The translations under genes and the position numbers were made by a program. 64,000 bases of DNA. Origin: Micromonospora nigra. Its GTDB lineage: Bacteria; Actinomycetota; Actinomycetes; Mycobacteriales; Micromonosporaceae. The stretch covers positions 2,527,501 to 2,591,500 of the forward strand of contig NZ_FMHT01000003.1 of the NCBI RefSeq assembly GCF_900091585.1, written 5' to 3'. The stretch's first letter is position 1. Each line of letters starts with the position of its first letter. The notes beneath the pieces were generated by a model. The model worked only from the letters and a program-made list of their open reading frames with translations. It made no database searches and was not told where the DNA came from. Of the stretch, positions 36,082 to 44,830 are shown piece after piece.

Positions 36082-36537
36082 TCAGAGGCCGAGCTGGCGG
36101 CGTACCTCGGCGGCCACCCGGCCCCCCTCGGCCTGGCCGGCCACCGCCGCCTGGGCCGCCTTCATGGCCGGGCCCATCTGCGCCCTGCCGGTGAACCCGC
36201 CCGCGGCGAGCGCCCCCGCCACCGCCTCGGTCAGCTCGGCGTCGGAGAGCTGCTTCGGCAGGTAGCGCTCCAGCACCTCACCCTCGGCCGTCTCCTTCGC
36301 GGCCTGCTCGGCGCGACCCGCGTCGGCGAAGGCGGTGGCCGCCTCTCGACGCTTCTTCGCCTCCTTCGTCAGCACGACCAGCACCTCGTCGTCGGTGAGC
36401 TCGCGCTTGGCCTTGCCGGAGACCTCGGCGGTGCCGACGGCCGCCAGGGCCATCCGCAGGGTGGAGGTGGTCAACTCGTCGCGCGCCTTCAGGGCGGCAC
36501 GCATGTCGGCGGTCAGGCGGTCCTTCAACGTGCTCAT
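36082..36537 (-). CDS. GatB/YqeY-domain protein
   Basis: The 151-residue protein is a full-length YqeY-type domain: LKDRLTADMRAALKARDELTTSTLRMALAA, then a middle helix pair rich in Lys/Glu, LERYLPKQLSDAELTEAV, and a C-terminal GPAMKAAQAAVAGQAEGGRVAAEVRRQL. The same fold forms the tail of the GatB amidotransferase subunit, where it contacts tRNA; free-standing copies have no settled role. The ATG at 36537 has the conserved MSTLKDRL start. It is divergent from the metallophosphoesterase gene over only 25 bases, so their promoters must overlap. Confidence 0.92.
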   Translation of the reverse strand: MSTLKDRLTADMRAALKARDELTTSTLRMALAAVGTAEVSGKAKRELTDDEVLVVLTKEAKKRREAATAFADAGRAEQAAKETAEGEVLERYLPKQLSDAELTEAVAGALAAGGFTGRAQMGPAMKAAQAAVAGQAEGGRVAAEVRRQLGL

Positions 36538-36562
36538 GGACGGTCAAACTACCCTGGTGCGC

Positions 36563-37456
36563 ATGCGAAAGCGCACACTATTCCGGCTCGCGACCGCCAC
36601 CGTCGCGACGGGTGCCGCCGCCCTGGCGTACGCGGCGCTCGTCGAGCGCAACATGTTCACCCTGCGGCGGTACGACGTGCCGGTGCTCCCCGCCGGCGCC
36701 GAGCCGCTGCGCGTGCTGCACCTGTCGGACCTGCACATGACGCCCGACCAGACGCGCAAGCAGAACTGGGTGGCCTCGCTGGCCGCCCTCGACCCGGACC
36801 TGGTCGTCGTCACCGGGGACAACATGGCCCACCCGGCGGCGGTGCCGGGGGTGCTGCGCGCCCTGCAACCGCTGCTCGACTTCCCGGGGGCGTTCGTCTT
36901 CGGTTCCAACGACTACACGGGGCCGGTCTGGAAGAACCCCTTCACCTACTTCCTGCCCGACCGGGAGTACGCCGAGGGTGCCGAACTGCCCCACGCGGAG
37001 CTGCGGGACATCCTCACCGGCACCGGCTGGCTCGACCTGAACAACCGCCGTACCACCGTCAAGGCCGGCGGCCGGGAGATCGAGATCGTCGGTGTGGACG
37101 ACCCGCACATCGAACGCGACGACTACGCGGCGGTCGCCGGCCCGGTAACCGGGGCAGCCGACCTGTCGATCGCCCTGACCCACTCCCCCGAGCCGGCCTT
37201 ACTCGACCAGATGGCCGCCGACGGCTTCGGACTGCTGCTCGCCGGCCACACCCACGGCGGGCAGGTCTGCGTGCCCGGCTACGGGGCGCTGGTCACCAAC
37301 TGCGGGCTGCCCCGCTCGATGGCCAAGGGGCTGCACCGGTGGCCGGGCTCGGACTCGTGGCTGCACGTCTCCGCCGGCCTCGGCACCCACCCGACCGCGC
37401 CGATCCGGTTCGCCTGCCCCCCGGAGGCCAGCGTCCTCACCCTGATCCCACGCTGA
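36563..37456 (+). CDS. Membrane-anchored metallophosphoesterase
   Basis: The 297-residue protein has an N-terminal hydrophobic anchor (about residues 5 to 27). A calcineurin-like phosphoesterase domain follows: HLSDLHM, DLVVVTGDNMAH, GSNDYTG, ALTHSPEP, and GHTHGGQ with the last metal His residues. Members of this YkuE/Rv3683-like group act outside or at the membrane, possibly on lipid phosphates. Position after ponA2 matches Rv3683. The short gap to the divergent YqeY gene leaves little room for a leader; the ATG at 36563 has no strong ribosome binding site and may be leaderless. Confidence 0.9.
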   Translation: MRKRTLFRLATATVATGAAALAYAALVERNMFTLRRYDVPVLPAGAEPLRVLHLSDLHMTPDQTRKQNWVASLAALDPDLVVVTGDNMAHPAAVPGVLRALQPLLDFPGAFVFGSNDYTGPVWKNPFTYFLPDREYAEGAELPHAELRDILTGTGWLDLNNRRTTVKAGGREIEIVGVDDPHIERDDYAAVAGPVTGAADLSIALTHSPEPALLDQMAADGFGLLLAGHTHGGQVCVPGYGALVTNCGLPRSMAKGLHRWPGSDSWLHVSAGLGTHPTAPIRFACPPEASVLTLIPR

Positions 37457-37533
37457 CGGTTCGCTCTGGCGGCTGCCTGGCAGCGTTTCCCGGCGGCTGC
37501 CCTGCGCGGCTCCCCTGGCGGTGGGTACCGAGT

Positions 37534-37561
37534 TTGACCGTCGGAGCGGGTGAGCTACTAT
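37534..37561 (+). promoter_or_regulatory. Candidate promoter of tRNA-Pro
   Basis: TTGACC (37534 to 37539) and TACTAT (37556 to 37561) are separated by 16 bases and lie 14 bases upstream of the tRNA 5' end. Both are close to the consensus of the housekeeping sigma factor. Confidence 0.7.
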
Positions 37562-37575
37562 TTGTCGGCACGCCT

Positions 37576-37649
<74 letters not shown>

Positions 37650-37654
37650 CCGAG

Positions 37655-37693
37655 ATCAGGGGCCACTCTCCATCGATGAGAGTGGCCCCTGAT
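37655..37693. terminator. Long hairpin behind tRNA-Pro, also facing the integrase end
   Basis: Sixteen-base perfect arms (37655 to 37670 and 37678 to 37693) enclose the seven-base loop CATCGAT. It can terminate both the tRNA transcript and leftward transcription from the integrase gene. A copy with the same arms (15 bases) lies at 44985 to 45021. Confidence 0.85.
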
Positions 37694-37699
37694 GCATTC

Positions 37700-37721
37700 G
37701 TACAGCAGTCGAGTACAGCAG
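37700..37721. promoter_or_regulatory. Pair of GTACAGCAG 9-mers, candidate integrase arm site (left, unit A)
   Basis: Two direct copies of GTACAGCAG start at 37700 and 37713, that is 13 bases apart. The same pair with the same spacing appears at all four ends of the two elements. Confidence 0.6.
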
Positions 37722-37727
37722 CGGCGG

Positions 37728-38944
37728 TCACCGCAAGCTCTCCCCCAGGCGCTTGAGGGCGTCGCGGGTGGCGCCCGAGGACGCCTGCGAGTAGATCTCC
37801 ATCGTCACCGACACCTCCGCGTGCCGGAGCACCTGCATGATGACGCGCGGGTGCACGTCCAGGTCGACGAGCAGGGTCGCGCAGGTACGCCGGGCGTCGT
37901 GAACGGTGATCTTCCGGATCCCGGCACGGGTACAGCGGGCGTCCCAGGAACGATTCACGTTGCGCGGCTCCACCGGGGTTCCGTAGCGGGTGGTGAACAG
38001 CAGCCGCGACCCCTGCCAGGCAATGCCCGCCTGATCGCGGTCGTTCCGCTTCGCCTGCTGGCGCAGTTCGAGCGCCGCCGCGCAGATGTCCGGCAACGGG
38101 AGTGTGGCGTCCGAGGTCTGCGTCTTGGTCTCCCGGTGCAGCAGTTGGCCGCCGACCCGCTGCAACTGCCAGCCGATCGACAACTCCCCCGCCGCCAGGT
38201 CGACGGCGTCCTCGGTGAGGCCGAGCACCTCGCCCTTGCGCAGGCCGAGCACCAGGATCAACACGTACGCGGCGTAGAGCGGATCGCGGTCGGCCCGCGC
38301 GGATTCCAGGAAGCGACGTGCCTCGTCGCTGGTCCAGGCCCGGCCCCTGTGGCGGCGGACGGGTGGGAGCTTGACCAGGGCGGCGGCGTTGCGGGTGACC
38401 AGTTCCTCGGTGGCGGCGTGGTTGAGCGCCGAGCGCAGCACGCCCCGGACGTCCTTGACCGTGCGGGCGGACGGCGTGTCACCGCAGCACCGACCGAGCG
38501 AGCAGCACCGCCGCCTGAGTTCCGGGCGACGGGCGTCCTTGCCCTGCGCGCAGCACTGGCAGGTGCGGGCCACCTCGTTGATCCACGTCTGCACGTCGCG
38601 CACCTGGAGCCGGTCGAGCCGCTTCCACCAAGGCCGGGGATCACGTACAACCGGAGGATCGTCTCGTACGTAGCGCAGGTCAGCGGCGCGAGGTTGGGGC
38701 GCACCACTTCGCGGTGCCAGTACGCCAGGTAGTCGCCGAGGGTCGGAACCCGGGTGGCGACCGGCCCGGCCTTGGCCTGCTGGTGCAGCTTGATCCACTT
38801 GTCGTGGACGATCTCGCGGGTCTGGCCGTAGACATACTTTCGGGTCCGCTTGCCGTCGGGCTTGGTGACCCAGACGTAGGCGGCGAAGCCGTTGCGGTAG
38901 GGGAAGATCGAGCCTTCGCCGTTGGCGCGTGCACGCCCCGGCAT
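37728..38944 (-). pseudogene. Tyrosine-recombinase integrase of the AICE, frameshifted
   Basis: The N-terminal part (RANGEGSIFPYRNGFAAYVW, up to YETILRLYVIPGLG) is read from the ATG at 38944. The rest, from KRLDRLQVRDVQTWINEVAR through a Cys-rich insert, lies in another frame. The catalytic core with Arg in LGLRKGEVLGL, HDARRT, and HAEVSVTMEIYSQ also lies in that second frame. The switch falls near 38626 to 38633, and one missing base explains it; the corrected product would have about 405 residues. All catalytic residues are downstream of the break. It belongs to the pSAM2-type integrases that use tRNA genes. Either the gene is inactive or the base was lost in sequencing. It overlaps the Xis stop by one base. 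Confidence 0.88.
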
Positions 38945-39141
38945 CAAGCGGCCTCCTGCCGCTCGACCTGCTCACGGATGTACTCGTCGACCCACTCGGG
39001 CAGGATGCGGCGGTACTTGCCGTCCTTGATGGAGCGCAGTTCGCCGGTGGCGATCTTCGCCTTGACCTTGGACAGGCCGAAGCCGAGCAGGACGGCGACC
39101 TCGGCGGGTGAGTACCAGCGCGGGGTGAGTTCTCGGCTCAT
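38944..39141 (-). CDS. xis: Excisionase, helix-turn-helix (MerR/Xis-like)
   Basis: The 65-residue protein starts MSRELTPRWYSPAEVAVLLGFG and continues with LSKVKAKIATGELRSIKDGKYRRILPEWVDEYI. This is the winged helix excisionase pattern of actinomycete elements, where the factor turns the integrase toward excision. The start overlaps the Rep stop by four bases (ATGA), and the stop shares one base with the integrase start, so rep, xis and int are translated as a set. Confidence 0.9.
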   Translation of the reverse strand: MSRELTPRWYSPAEVAVLLGFGLSKVKAKIATGELRSIKDGKYRRILPEWVDEYIREQVERQEAA

Positions 39142-40730
39142 GCGGCGACCCCGCTCAGCCACGCTTCGTGGGCGAGTTCTTCCCGACCGATGCGTTGGCG
39201 TTCGCGGTATTGGGCGGCGGAGGTGTTGGCGAGCAGGGTGTCTCCGTTGGTCAGCCAGCCGGAGCCGACGAATGCCAGCGTGCCCACGGTGACCGTGCCG
39301 GCGGTGACCGTGCCGGCGGTGTCGGGGGTGTCGGCGTCTTCGGTGCGGCGGTAGACGGCGCGGGTGTCGCGGAGCAGGCCGAAGGTGACCGAGTAGCGGC
39401 GGGCCTTGGTGAGGAAGTGGCCGCCGTAGCCGAGCATGTGCGCCCAGCGGCGCAGACCGGCGTAGGGGTTCGGTTTGCTGTCAAGGTCGCCTTGACGCTC
39501 GCCGGTCAGGGTGGCGGTGGGGTTGCTGTGGCGGTGGGTGGGGCGGCCGAGTCGCCAGCAGGAGTCGATGAGCCGGGCGAGGTGGTCACCTTCCGGGTCG
39601 GCGTAGGCGTCGATGGTGTCGGGGTTGAGTCGGGTGGAGCAATGGCCGGTGGCCTCGGTGGACTTGGTGGCGTACTTGGCCAGGTAGGCGGCCACCTTCC
39701 CGTCGGTTACGTCCCCGTCGCCGGCGCCGATGCGACGTACGTCGACCTGCTCACCCCAGGCGACCGGCCAGCCCCGTGGCCGGTCTGGGTGGGCGGGGGT
39801 GGTGACGGTGATCTGCCGGGCGGCGGCGTGCACGGCGTCGTCAAGGTCATCGGCGGTGATGCCGGCCGGCGGCGGGACCAGGGCGTGCCGGTCGTGGGGG
39901 TCGACGCCGTCGAGACGCAGCAGGACGTGGAAGTGCACCGCGCCCCGGCGCTGCATCTCGGCGACCTTGCCGTGCGACACCCGCACCGGAGGCACCCGAC
40001 GCACCTTGCCGGAGTCGGTGACGACCTGGACGGGGGCGATGCCTCGTCGCCGGCACAGTGCGGTGAGGTGACGTTCGATGGCCTGCTTGGTGCGCCGCCA
40101 CAGCTCGCCGGAGAAGGCGTTCCAGACAACCTGGTGATCGTGGTCGTAGCAGGCCAGGCACAGTGGCCGACCGAGCTGTGGATCATTGGCGTCGTGTCGG
40201 GTGAAGCAGGCTGCGGGCTGCCCGTGCGGGCAGGTGCCGGCGGTGCGGCGGGCGTGGCAGGGTGCCGGTCGACAGTCGCAGCGCCGTCGGTCTCCGCAGG
40301 TGTGCCGGGGGATGTGCCGGTGGTGCACCGCCCCGAAGGACGGCGCGGTGAAGGTGGCTAAGACGACCGGATGCGCGGCGACGGTGGCGGGGACGGTCTT
40401 GCCACCGGTCAGGCCGCAGCGGACGACCTGGAAGGCGTCACCGGCGTAGACCCAGGCGCAGTCGGGGCACTGGGCGGCACGGCGGTTGCCGCACGCCTTG
40501 TACAGCGTCCGGTCAGGCAACTCGTCGGTATGCCGCTCCCCAACGACGCGGCCCGTGCCGGGCTCGACGGCGGTGAGGGTGCCGGTCAGGCGGACCGGCC
40601 GGGTGCAGCCGGCGGCGGCGCGGGTGTGCTCCAGCCAGCCGAAGAAATCCGGCGCGGCAGCACGTTGCAGGGCTTGAGCGTCACGGCCGGCGGCGAGGCC
40701 GGGGCGGTGCAGGGTGAGCGGGGCAGACAC
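39138..40730 (-). CDS. HUH-type replication initiator (RepSA-like)
   Basis: The 530-residue protein contains the HUH motif HFH at 266 to 268 (RRGAVHFHVLLRLDG) and a candidate catalytic Tyr349 in VAAYLAKYATKS, plus Cys/His-rich segments (CGDRRRCDCRPAPCH, CLACYDHDH) that may bind zinc. It matches the RepSA family that drives rolling-circle replication of excised AICEs such as pSAM2. The GTG at 40730 has an AGGAG site seven bases upstream; longer in-frame extensions have no such site. Its stop overlaps xis. Confidence 0.9.
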   Translation of the reverse strand: MSAPLTLHRPGLAAGRDAQALQRAAAPDFFGWLEHTRAAAGCTRPVRLTGTLTAVEPGTGRVVGERHTDELPDRTLYKACGNRRAAQCPDCAWVYAGDAFQVVRCGLTGGKTVPATVAAHPVVLATFTAPSFGAVHHRHIPRHTCGDRRRCDCRPAPCHARRTAGTCPHGQPAACFTRHDANDPQLGRPLCLACYDHDHQVVWNAFSGELWRRTKQAIERHLTALCRRRGIAPVQVVTDSGKVRRVPPVRVSHGKVAEMQRRGAVHFHVLLRLDGVDPHDRHALVPPPAGITADDLDDAVHAAARQITVTTPAHPDRPRGWPVAWGEQVDVRRIGAGDGDVTDGKVAAYLAKYATKSTEATGHCSTRLNPDTIDAYADPEGDHLARLIDSCWRLGRPTHRHSNPTATLTGERQGDLDSKPNPYAGLRRWAHMLGYGGHFLTKARRYSVTFGLLRDTRAVYRRTEDADTPDTAGTVTAGTVTVGTLAFVGSGWLTNGDTLLANTSAAQYRERQRIGREELAHEAWLSGVAA

Positions 40731-41802
40731 GGTTCTCTCCTCGGGGCGGTGGCAGGGACAGCGGACGAACTGCCACCGGACGCCGGAGCGTTCTCCGTCG
40801 GTGGTGTTCGTGGTGTCTCCTGGCACCGCTGGGGAGAGCGGCTGACGCCGGAGGGCGGAAGCGTGGCCATTGCCAGCGACCGCCGTTGGGGCATGTCCTT
40901 CCGGTTGCTGATCCGTAGGTGATGCCGAGGCGGGTGGGGTGCCTGATCGTCGGCTTCCGGCGGGTTGCCGCAGGCGATCCCCACCCGTCGAGGTGCGCGA
41001 ATCCGGGCCATCGTGGACGGCGGGAAGGCCGTGCTGGGCCGCTCAGCGGATTACGTGGCCAGCACAGTGGCCGGTGCGATCGAGAGCCGGCGGGACGTGG
41101 CCCGCATCAGCGACAGGAAGGCCGCTCGGCAACTCCGAAGTCGAGTCCAGCGATTCGGCGGGAAGGCCGCGCTGGCGTGCTCGACGAGGGCCAGAGTAGC
41201 ACCGGGTACCGACACGTCAACCCGCCGTGACCCCGCAACATCGAGCGGACCGGCCGGCTGCCGGCTGGTGTGGGAGGACTTTCTGTACGTCTATCAAGGC
41301 GGCCCTGAACGGGCCGCACGCGCCGCCGCCTGGGCGCGCGCCGGCCGCTGCCGCTGTCGCTCTGCGGCCGTCACGCCTGATGCCCGGCTGCTGGCGCGGA
41401 AGGCGGGAAGCCCGGAGGGCCGCCGCAGAACGACAGGGGCGGTGACCGTGGTTTGGTGGGCCGGCTGCCGGCCGGGTCGCGCGGCCACGAGCCCGCGCGG
41501 CATAGGGGAGCGCACGCCGGCCGCGTCGGCGAGTTGGCGGCGGTCGCGGGGTTGCGGTTAGTGCGCCTCCGGCGGGGGCGCTCCGGCTCCAGGATGGCCC
41601 GGGCTTCGTCGGCGGGTCCAGGTCCGTGGGTGGTTGCGGTGGGGAGCCATCCCGCCTGCCGTCGACCCGGGCGAGCCGAGCAGACCACCGCCCGACCCGC
41701 CAGCGTCCGTACGAGCCGTCAAGGTCCGCTTGACGTGCCGGGCCGGGCGGCAGCCCGCTCCCCATGCGGGCGGGTCGATGGCAAACGGGATGGCAAGCAA
41801 GC
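40731..41802. other. 1.07 kb without a convincing gene inside unit A
   Basis: AICEs normally carry the FtsK-like transfer gene and small regulators on this side of rep. Here several frames are open because of high GC, but none shows a recognisable domain, ribosome binding site or stable codon pattern. A fragment around 40980 to 41180 on the plus strand has a repeated GG(K/R)A...RS pattern that may be decayed coding sequence. The end near 41810 marks a sharp fall in GC. Confidence 0.55.
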
Positions 41803-42270
41803 CTAGGTGGAGCGCATTGTGTTGGGCAGCAGGATCTCTTTTGCGATTCGGTACAAGTAATCGCAGTTCTTGCCTGTAGCCTTCAATTCCCCGCCGACGT
41901 TCGAGCCACGCCCGCCGCCGCCACTAAATTTAATCCGCATCCGCGCCGAAGAGTCATTCTCCTCGCCCGGTTCGAAATCGGCCTTCTTGATGTTCAGGAG
42001 AATTATGTTCTCAGTGAATTGAAAAAAGTCGACCTCGTCATCGGTCAAGAAATGATGAGCCTCCGAAATGAAACCGGATGTGAAGAACCAGGCAGCCTCA
42101 TAGATCCTTCCCTCCTTGCCTGCCGTCTCGCTAATGAAGATGCGGCTGATGCTCTGCCCCTCGGGCAACAGGTCTTGGGTGAAGTTAAGCAGCTTGGAGA
42201 TCCGCGACATTACATGTACCGTAACATCGATATCTTCGAGATAGCGCTGCATGTCTTCAGAAAATGTCAT
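41803..42270 (-). CDS. Unknown 155-residue partner of the RelA/SpoT-domain gene
   Basis: The ATG at 42270 overlaps the stop of the RelA/SpoT-domain gene by four bases, so the two are coupled. The protein starts MTFSEDMQRYLEDIDVTVHV and has mixed alpha/beta character. It contains an acidic/aromatic core (HHFLTDDEVDFFQFTENI), a Gly-rich loop (KFSGGGGRGSNVGGE), and a C terminus with CDYLYRIAKEILLP. I do not recognise the family; it lacks the Panacea-type antitoxin pattern I know. GC is well below that of the chromosome. It could be an antitoxin, a regulatory subunit or a second effector of the upstream enzyme. Confidence 0.75.
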   Translation of the reverse strand: MTFSEDMQRYLEDIDVTVHVMSRISKLLNFTQDLLPEGQSISRIFISETAGKEGRIYEAAWFFTSGFISEAHHFLTDDEVDFFQFTENIILLNIKKADFEPGEENDSSARMRIKFSGGGGRGSNVGGELKATGKNCDYLYRIAKEILLPNTMRST

Positions 42271-43079
42271 GTTGCAGCCCCACGCTTGCGGACCTCCATA
42301 ATCATTCCTTCCACATAGTGCAGTATGTGACCCAGATAGTTTGGCAGAAACTCTGGACTTTCGTAGTCCCATTGCCATTTCTTGTCCCGTGAATCGGGCA
42401 GGGACCGCCGCCGCTCGTAGTAATCGTGCGTCAGCTTTCGTATTACGTCTTGAAGCTGTGTCGTGACTTGGATCTCTAGCCGGACACGAACAACCTCCGT
42501 GTCCCAGTCCAGCTTGGGAACCTCTACCTCGAAGCAGAGATAGCAATGGGCTGCGTAATAGCCTTCGTCGCGCGCCTCGAAGTCGACGGAGAACTCATGT
42601 CCCCTCTCTTCGGCAATCGCCTCCAGCTTCTTTGCGAGGAAGTCAACGCCATCCAGATACTTAACGACAAGAGTTGTTCGAACAATGTCATTCGTCAACT
42701 GGTACCAGTTGGCAGGCGTAATCCAGCCCGACTCTGGAGGCTCCGGCCATTGCTTGTTGTTCACGACGTTCTTGCGATAGCTCTTATCCAAGAGTGAATC
42801 GTAGGGCTTTAGATATATCTTTGGCGTATCGCGGCTGGCCAAGAGCTGGTAGCCCGTGGCGATTGTGTACTCGTCATTGAATTCGCGTAGGCGCTCAAGA
42901 ATTTCCTTCCACGCCCCAGAGGCCGAGACGTCGGTCTGAATCTTTGCACCTACCGTCTCGTGGCGGCTCCTAGTTGCAAGCGCGGCCCCTGCTTCAGCAT
43001 CCTTGGATGCAAGCCACTCTGGGTATTCAGCAAATGTCGGACGATCAGGCTTTGCCGGATCCTTCTCGATATCTACCAC
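42267..43079 (-). CDS. RelA/SpoT-type nucleotide pyrophosphotransferase-domain protein
   Basis: The 270-residue protein carries a synthetase-like domain: a basic ATP-side region (YLKPYDSLLDKSYRKN), Asp131-X-X-Arg134 (NDIVRTTLVV), the GYxxxH motif at 173 to 178 (GYYAAH), and E202-X-Q204 (LEIQV) with His218. There is no HD hydrolase, TGS or ACT domain, so it is a small, stand-alone type. Such proteins either make (p)ppGpp-like alarmones or act as toxSAS toxins that make (pp)pApp or pyrophosphorylate tRNA. Location as cargo of a mobile element with a coupled small gene favours a toxin or defence role. The start is GTG 43079. GC is low, which suggests recent transfer. Confidence 0.82.
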   Translation of the reverse strand: MVDIEKDPAKPDRPTFAEYPEWLASKDAEAGAALATRSRHETVGAKIQTDVSASGAWKEILERLREFNDEYTIATGYQLLASRDTPKIYLKPYDSLLDKSYRKNVVNNKQWPEPPESGWITPANWYQLTNDIVRTTLVVKYLDGVDFLAKKLEAIAEERGHEFSVDFEARDEGYYAAHCYLCFEVEVPKLDWDTEVVRVRLEIQVTTQLQDVIRKLTHDYYERRRSLPDSRDKKWQWDYESPEFLPNYLGHILHYVEGMIMEVRKRGAAT

Positions 43080-43724
43080 CGAACACGCCCTTCCCGGCGC
43101 ACATGTCTACTTCCGGCATCCTCTGCACGTGCCTGTTGCTCGCGAGCCAAATCTGCCTCGACGAAGGGACAGCCCGGTGGTCAAGCCACGAGTCCCTCGC
43201 GCCGGTTGCCCGACTCTACAACCCGGCGCCCACCAACGCACGTCCACTGAGGATGAAGCGCGAGTCAGCAGATGCCCTATGCGCGATCGAGTGCTCGGTC
43301 TAGACAGAAAGGCCTGGCACAACGAGAACCCGAAAGACCATCTGGGACGTCGAGCGACCATGAGGACCGGGGACCGGTCCAATTTGGCTTGGCTCTTCCC
43401 TGCCCTCGTGGTCTTGGAGTTCAGGTCCGCGTCACCGCCTCGCGGTCGGTCAGGACGAACAACTGGATGGCGACGGACGCAAGCAAGGTTGGATGTGCAG
43501 GGACGTTGACGACCTGCCGTCAAGCCGCGCCAGCTGTGGGCGAGGCATCAACGCACCCCCGCCACCCATGACAGCAACGGCGACAGCAACCGCAGCGAAC
43601 GACGGCAGGCCGGCCGGCGCCGAGATGGATGTCGTTCCGAGTTGACGACTGTTCCCAGACGCGGGCGGACCTCATGCACAGAGCTTGTAAGCGAGGCGTC
43701 CGCGCCTCAGAAAGCGACCCCGGC
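43080..43724. other. 645 bp without a convincing gene between cargo and right-end module
   Basis: No frame here combines a start site, coding bias and recognisable sequence. The first part (to about 43300) keeps the mixed composition of the cargo. From 43676 onward the sequence belongs to the duplicated right-end module. Promoters for the cargo pair and for the unit should lie here. Confidence 0.5.
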
Positions 43725-43949
43725 TTACCGGGGAAGCGGGTTGGCGACGTAGACGCCCTTGCCCTGCCGGCCGTCGATCAGCCCTTCGGCCTTGAGCAGG
43801 AGCATGGCGGCGCGGATGACGGTGTTGCTGACCTTGTAGTGCTCACAGAGGGCGGCGAACGAGGGCAGCTTGTCACCCGGCTTCAACTGACCGGAGCTGA
43901 CTTGCTCGCGGATATCCCGGACGACCTGTAGATAGGCAGCTTCAGACAT
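43725..43949 (-). CDS. GntR-type winged-helix regulator, 74 residues (copy A)
   Basis: The protein is little more than a GntR DNA-binding domain: LQVVRDIREQVSSGQLKPGDKLPSFAALCEHYKVSNTVIRAAMLLLKAEGLI, then GRQGKGVYVANPL (about residues 6 to 72). No ligand domain follows. In AICEs such small GntR proteins (KorSA-like) repress transfer or replication genes. An identical copy lies at 52694. It faces away from the three small genes that follow, so the gap between them probably holds its operator. Confidence 0.88.
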   Translation of the reverse strand: MSEAAYLQVVRDIREQVSSGQLKPGDKLPSFAALCEHYKVSNTVIRAAMLLLKAEGLIDGRQGKGVYVANPLPR

Positions 43950-44167
43950 CGGTGGTGCTCCCAGCTTGGCGGCTGGTGCAAGCAGACCACACCCAAGACC
44001 CGACTTACAACGCTATGTGTCGCAGCTGTTGACCCTGCGCACATTGCGTCTTAAGTTGCTCGTGGGGCTACTCAGCTTGGCGGCCGAGTCGTCCTGCCGT
44101 GGGTGCCCTGTCTCCGGACACGGCTGACCGGGTGCCCACGGGATCCCCAACGCCGGCGGGAGGCGCG

Positions 44168-44437
44168 ATGACCAGGCCGAACGATGCAACTGATCCGACC
44201 GCAGGTTCCGCGCGGGATGCCGGCTACCACCAGAGTCGGGACAACAGCCGGCGACGCGTGTCCTACGACCAGTACATCTTGGCGGCGGCGCTGACCCTCG
44301 CCCGCCGGCACCGGCCCATCTGGTCATGGCAGCAGTGGCGGCGCATCTGCCGCTGCGGAAGCGACCTACCCTGCCGAAGCCGCCATCCCATCCCGATCAA
44401 CCGCGGCCACTGGCCGAGCCAGGACGCGCCGCGATGA
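44168..44437 (+). CDS. Small AICE protein of unknown function, 89 residues (copy A)
   Basis: The ATG has a GGGAGG site seven bases upstream. The protein has a polar N terminus, a middle helix with YDQYILAAALTLARRHRPIW, and WRRICRCGSDLPCRSRH, where three Cys residues could form part of a metal site. It overlaps the next gene by four bases (ATGA). I know similar short genes only as uncharacterised parts of actinomycete elements. Identical to 53137 to 53406. Confidence 0.75.
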   Translation: MTRPNDATDPTAGSARDAGYHQSRDNSRRRVSYDQYILAAALTLARRHRPIWSWQQWRRICRCGSDLPCRSRHPIPINRGHWPSQDAPR

Positions 44438-44652
44438 CGACACACCTCCCGGTCACACCGGGCTGGACCTGCGGCGGCTGCGGAGCCGACTGGCCCTGCA
44501 AGACCCGCCGACGGGAGCTACGGGCGGAGTACGACCGCGCCCCGGTGTCGCTGGCCCTCTACCTGGCCGCCCAACTCGTCGACGCCGCCCAGGACCTGAC
44601 CCACGTCCCCGCCGGCCACCTGCACCACCGATTCCTCGGCTGGACCCGATGA
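44434..44652 (+). CDS. Small Cys-motif AICE protein, 72 residues (copy A)
   Basis: The protein starts MTTHLPVTPGWTCGGCGADWPC, giving a CxxC plus a further Cys that look like a zinc knuckle. A helical part follows (ALYLAAQLVDAAQDLTHVP) and an end with LHHRFLGWTR. The ATG overlaps the previous stop and the stop overlaps the next start, both by four bases. Function is unknown; similar element genes are sometimes annotated as flavin reductase without support. Identical to 53403 to 53621. Confidence 0.75.
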   Translation: MTTHLPVTPGWTCGGCGADWPCKTRRRELRAEYDRAPVSLALYLAAQLVDAAQDLTHVPAGHLHHRFLGWTR

Positions 44653-44822
44653 GCATCCTGCGACACGGCGACGAGAAGTACCACTACAGCGACGGCTCCC
44701 ACAAGTGGATCCCGCCGGACCCCGACTACGACCAGGAGGTCTGGGACGAACAGGTCCGCCAACACAAGCAGGGCCACCTGAGGAACGAACAACCCAAGGT
44801 CCGCATCCAACGGCTCGTGTGA
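44649..44822 (+). CDS. Small acidic/aromatic AICE protein, 57 residues (copy A)
   Basis: An ATG that overlaps the previous stop opens a 57-codon frame. The product starts MSILRHGDEKYHYSDGSHKW and has a Pro/Asp/Tyr-rich middle and a basic end (PKVRIQRLV). No family is recognised. The overlap chain across three genes and the identical second copy (53618 to 53791) argue that it is real. Confidence 0.7.
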   Translation: MSILRHGDEKYHYSDGSHKWIPPDPDYDQEVWDEQVRQHKQGHLRNEQPKVRIQRLV

Positions 44823-44830
44823 CGCCCGCA

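Noticed and set aside
41217..41765. Open frames between rep and the RelA-type cargo as a transfer gene
   Set aside because: No Walker motifs or membrane helices, no ribosome binding site, and composition typical of chance GC-rich frames.
43107..43523. 138-codon leftward frame in front of the RelA-type cargo
   Set aside because: Mixed, low-complexity translation without recognisable motif; overlapping frames on the other strand are equally open.
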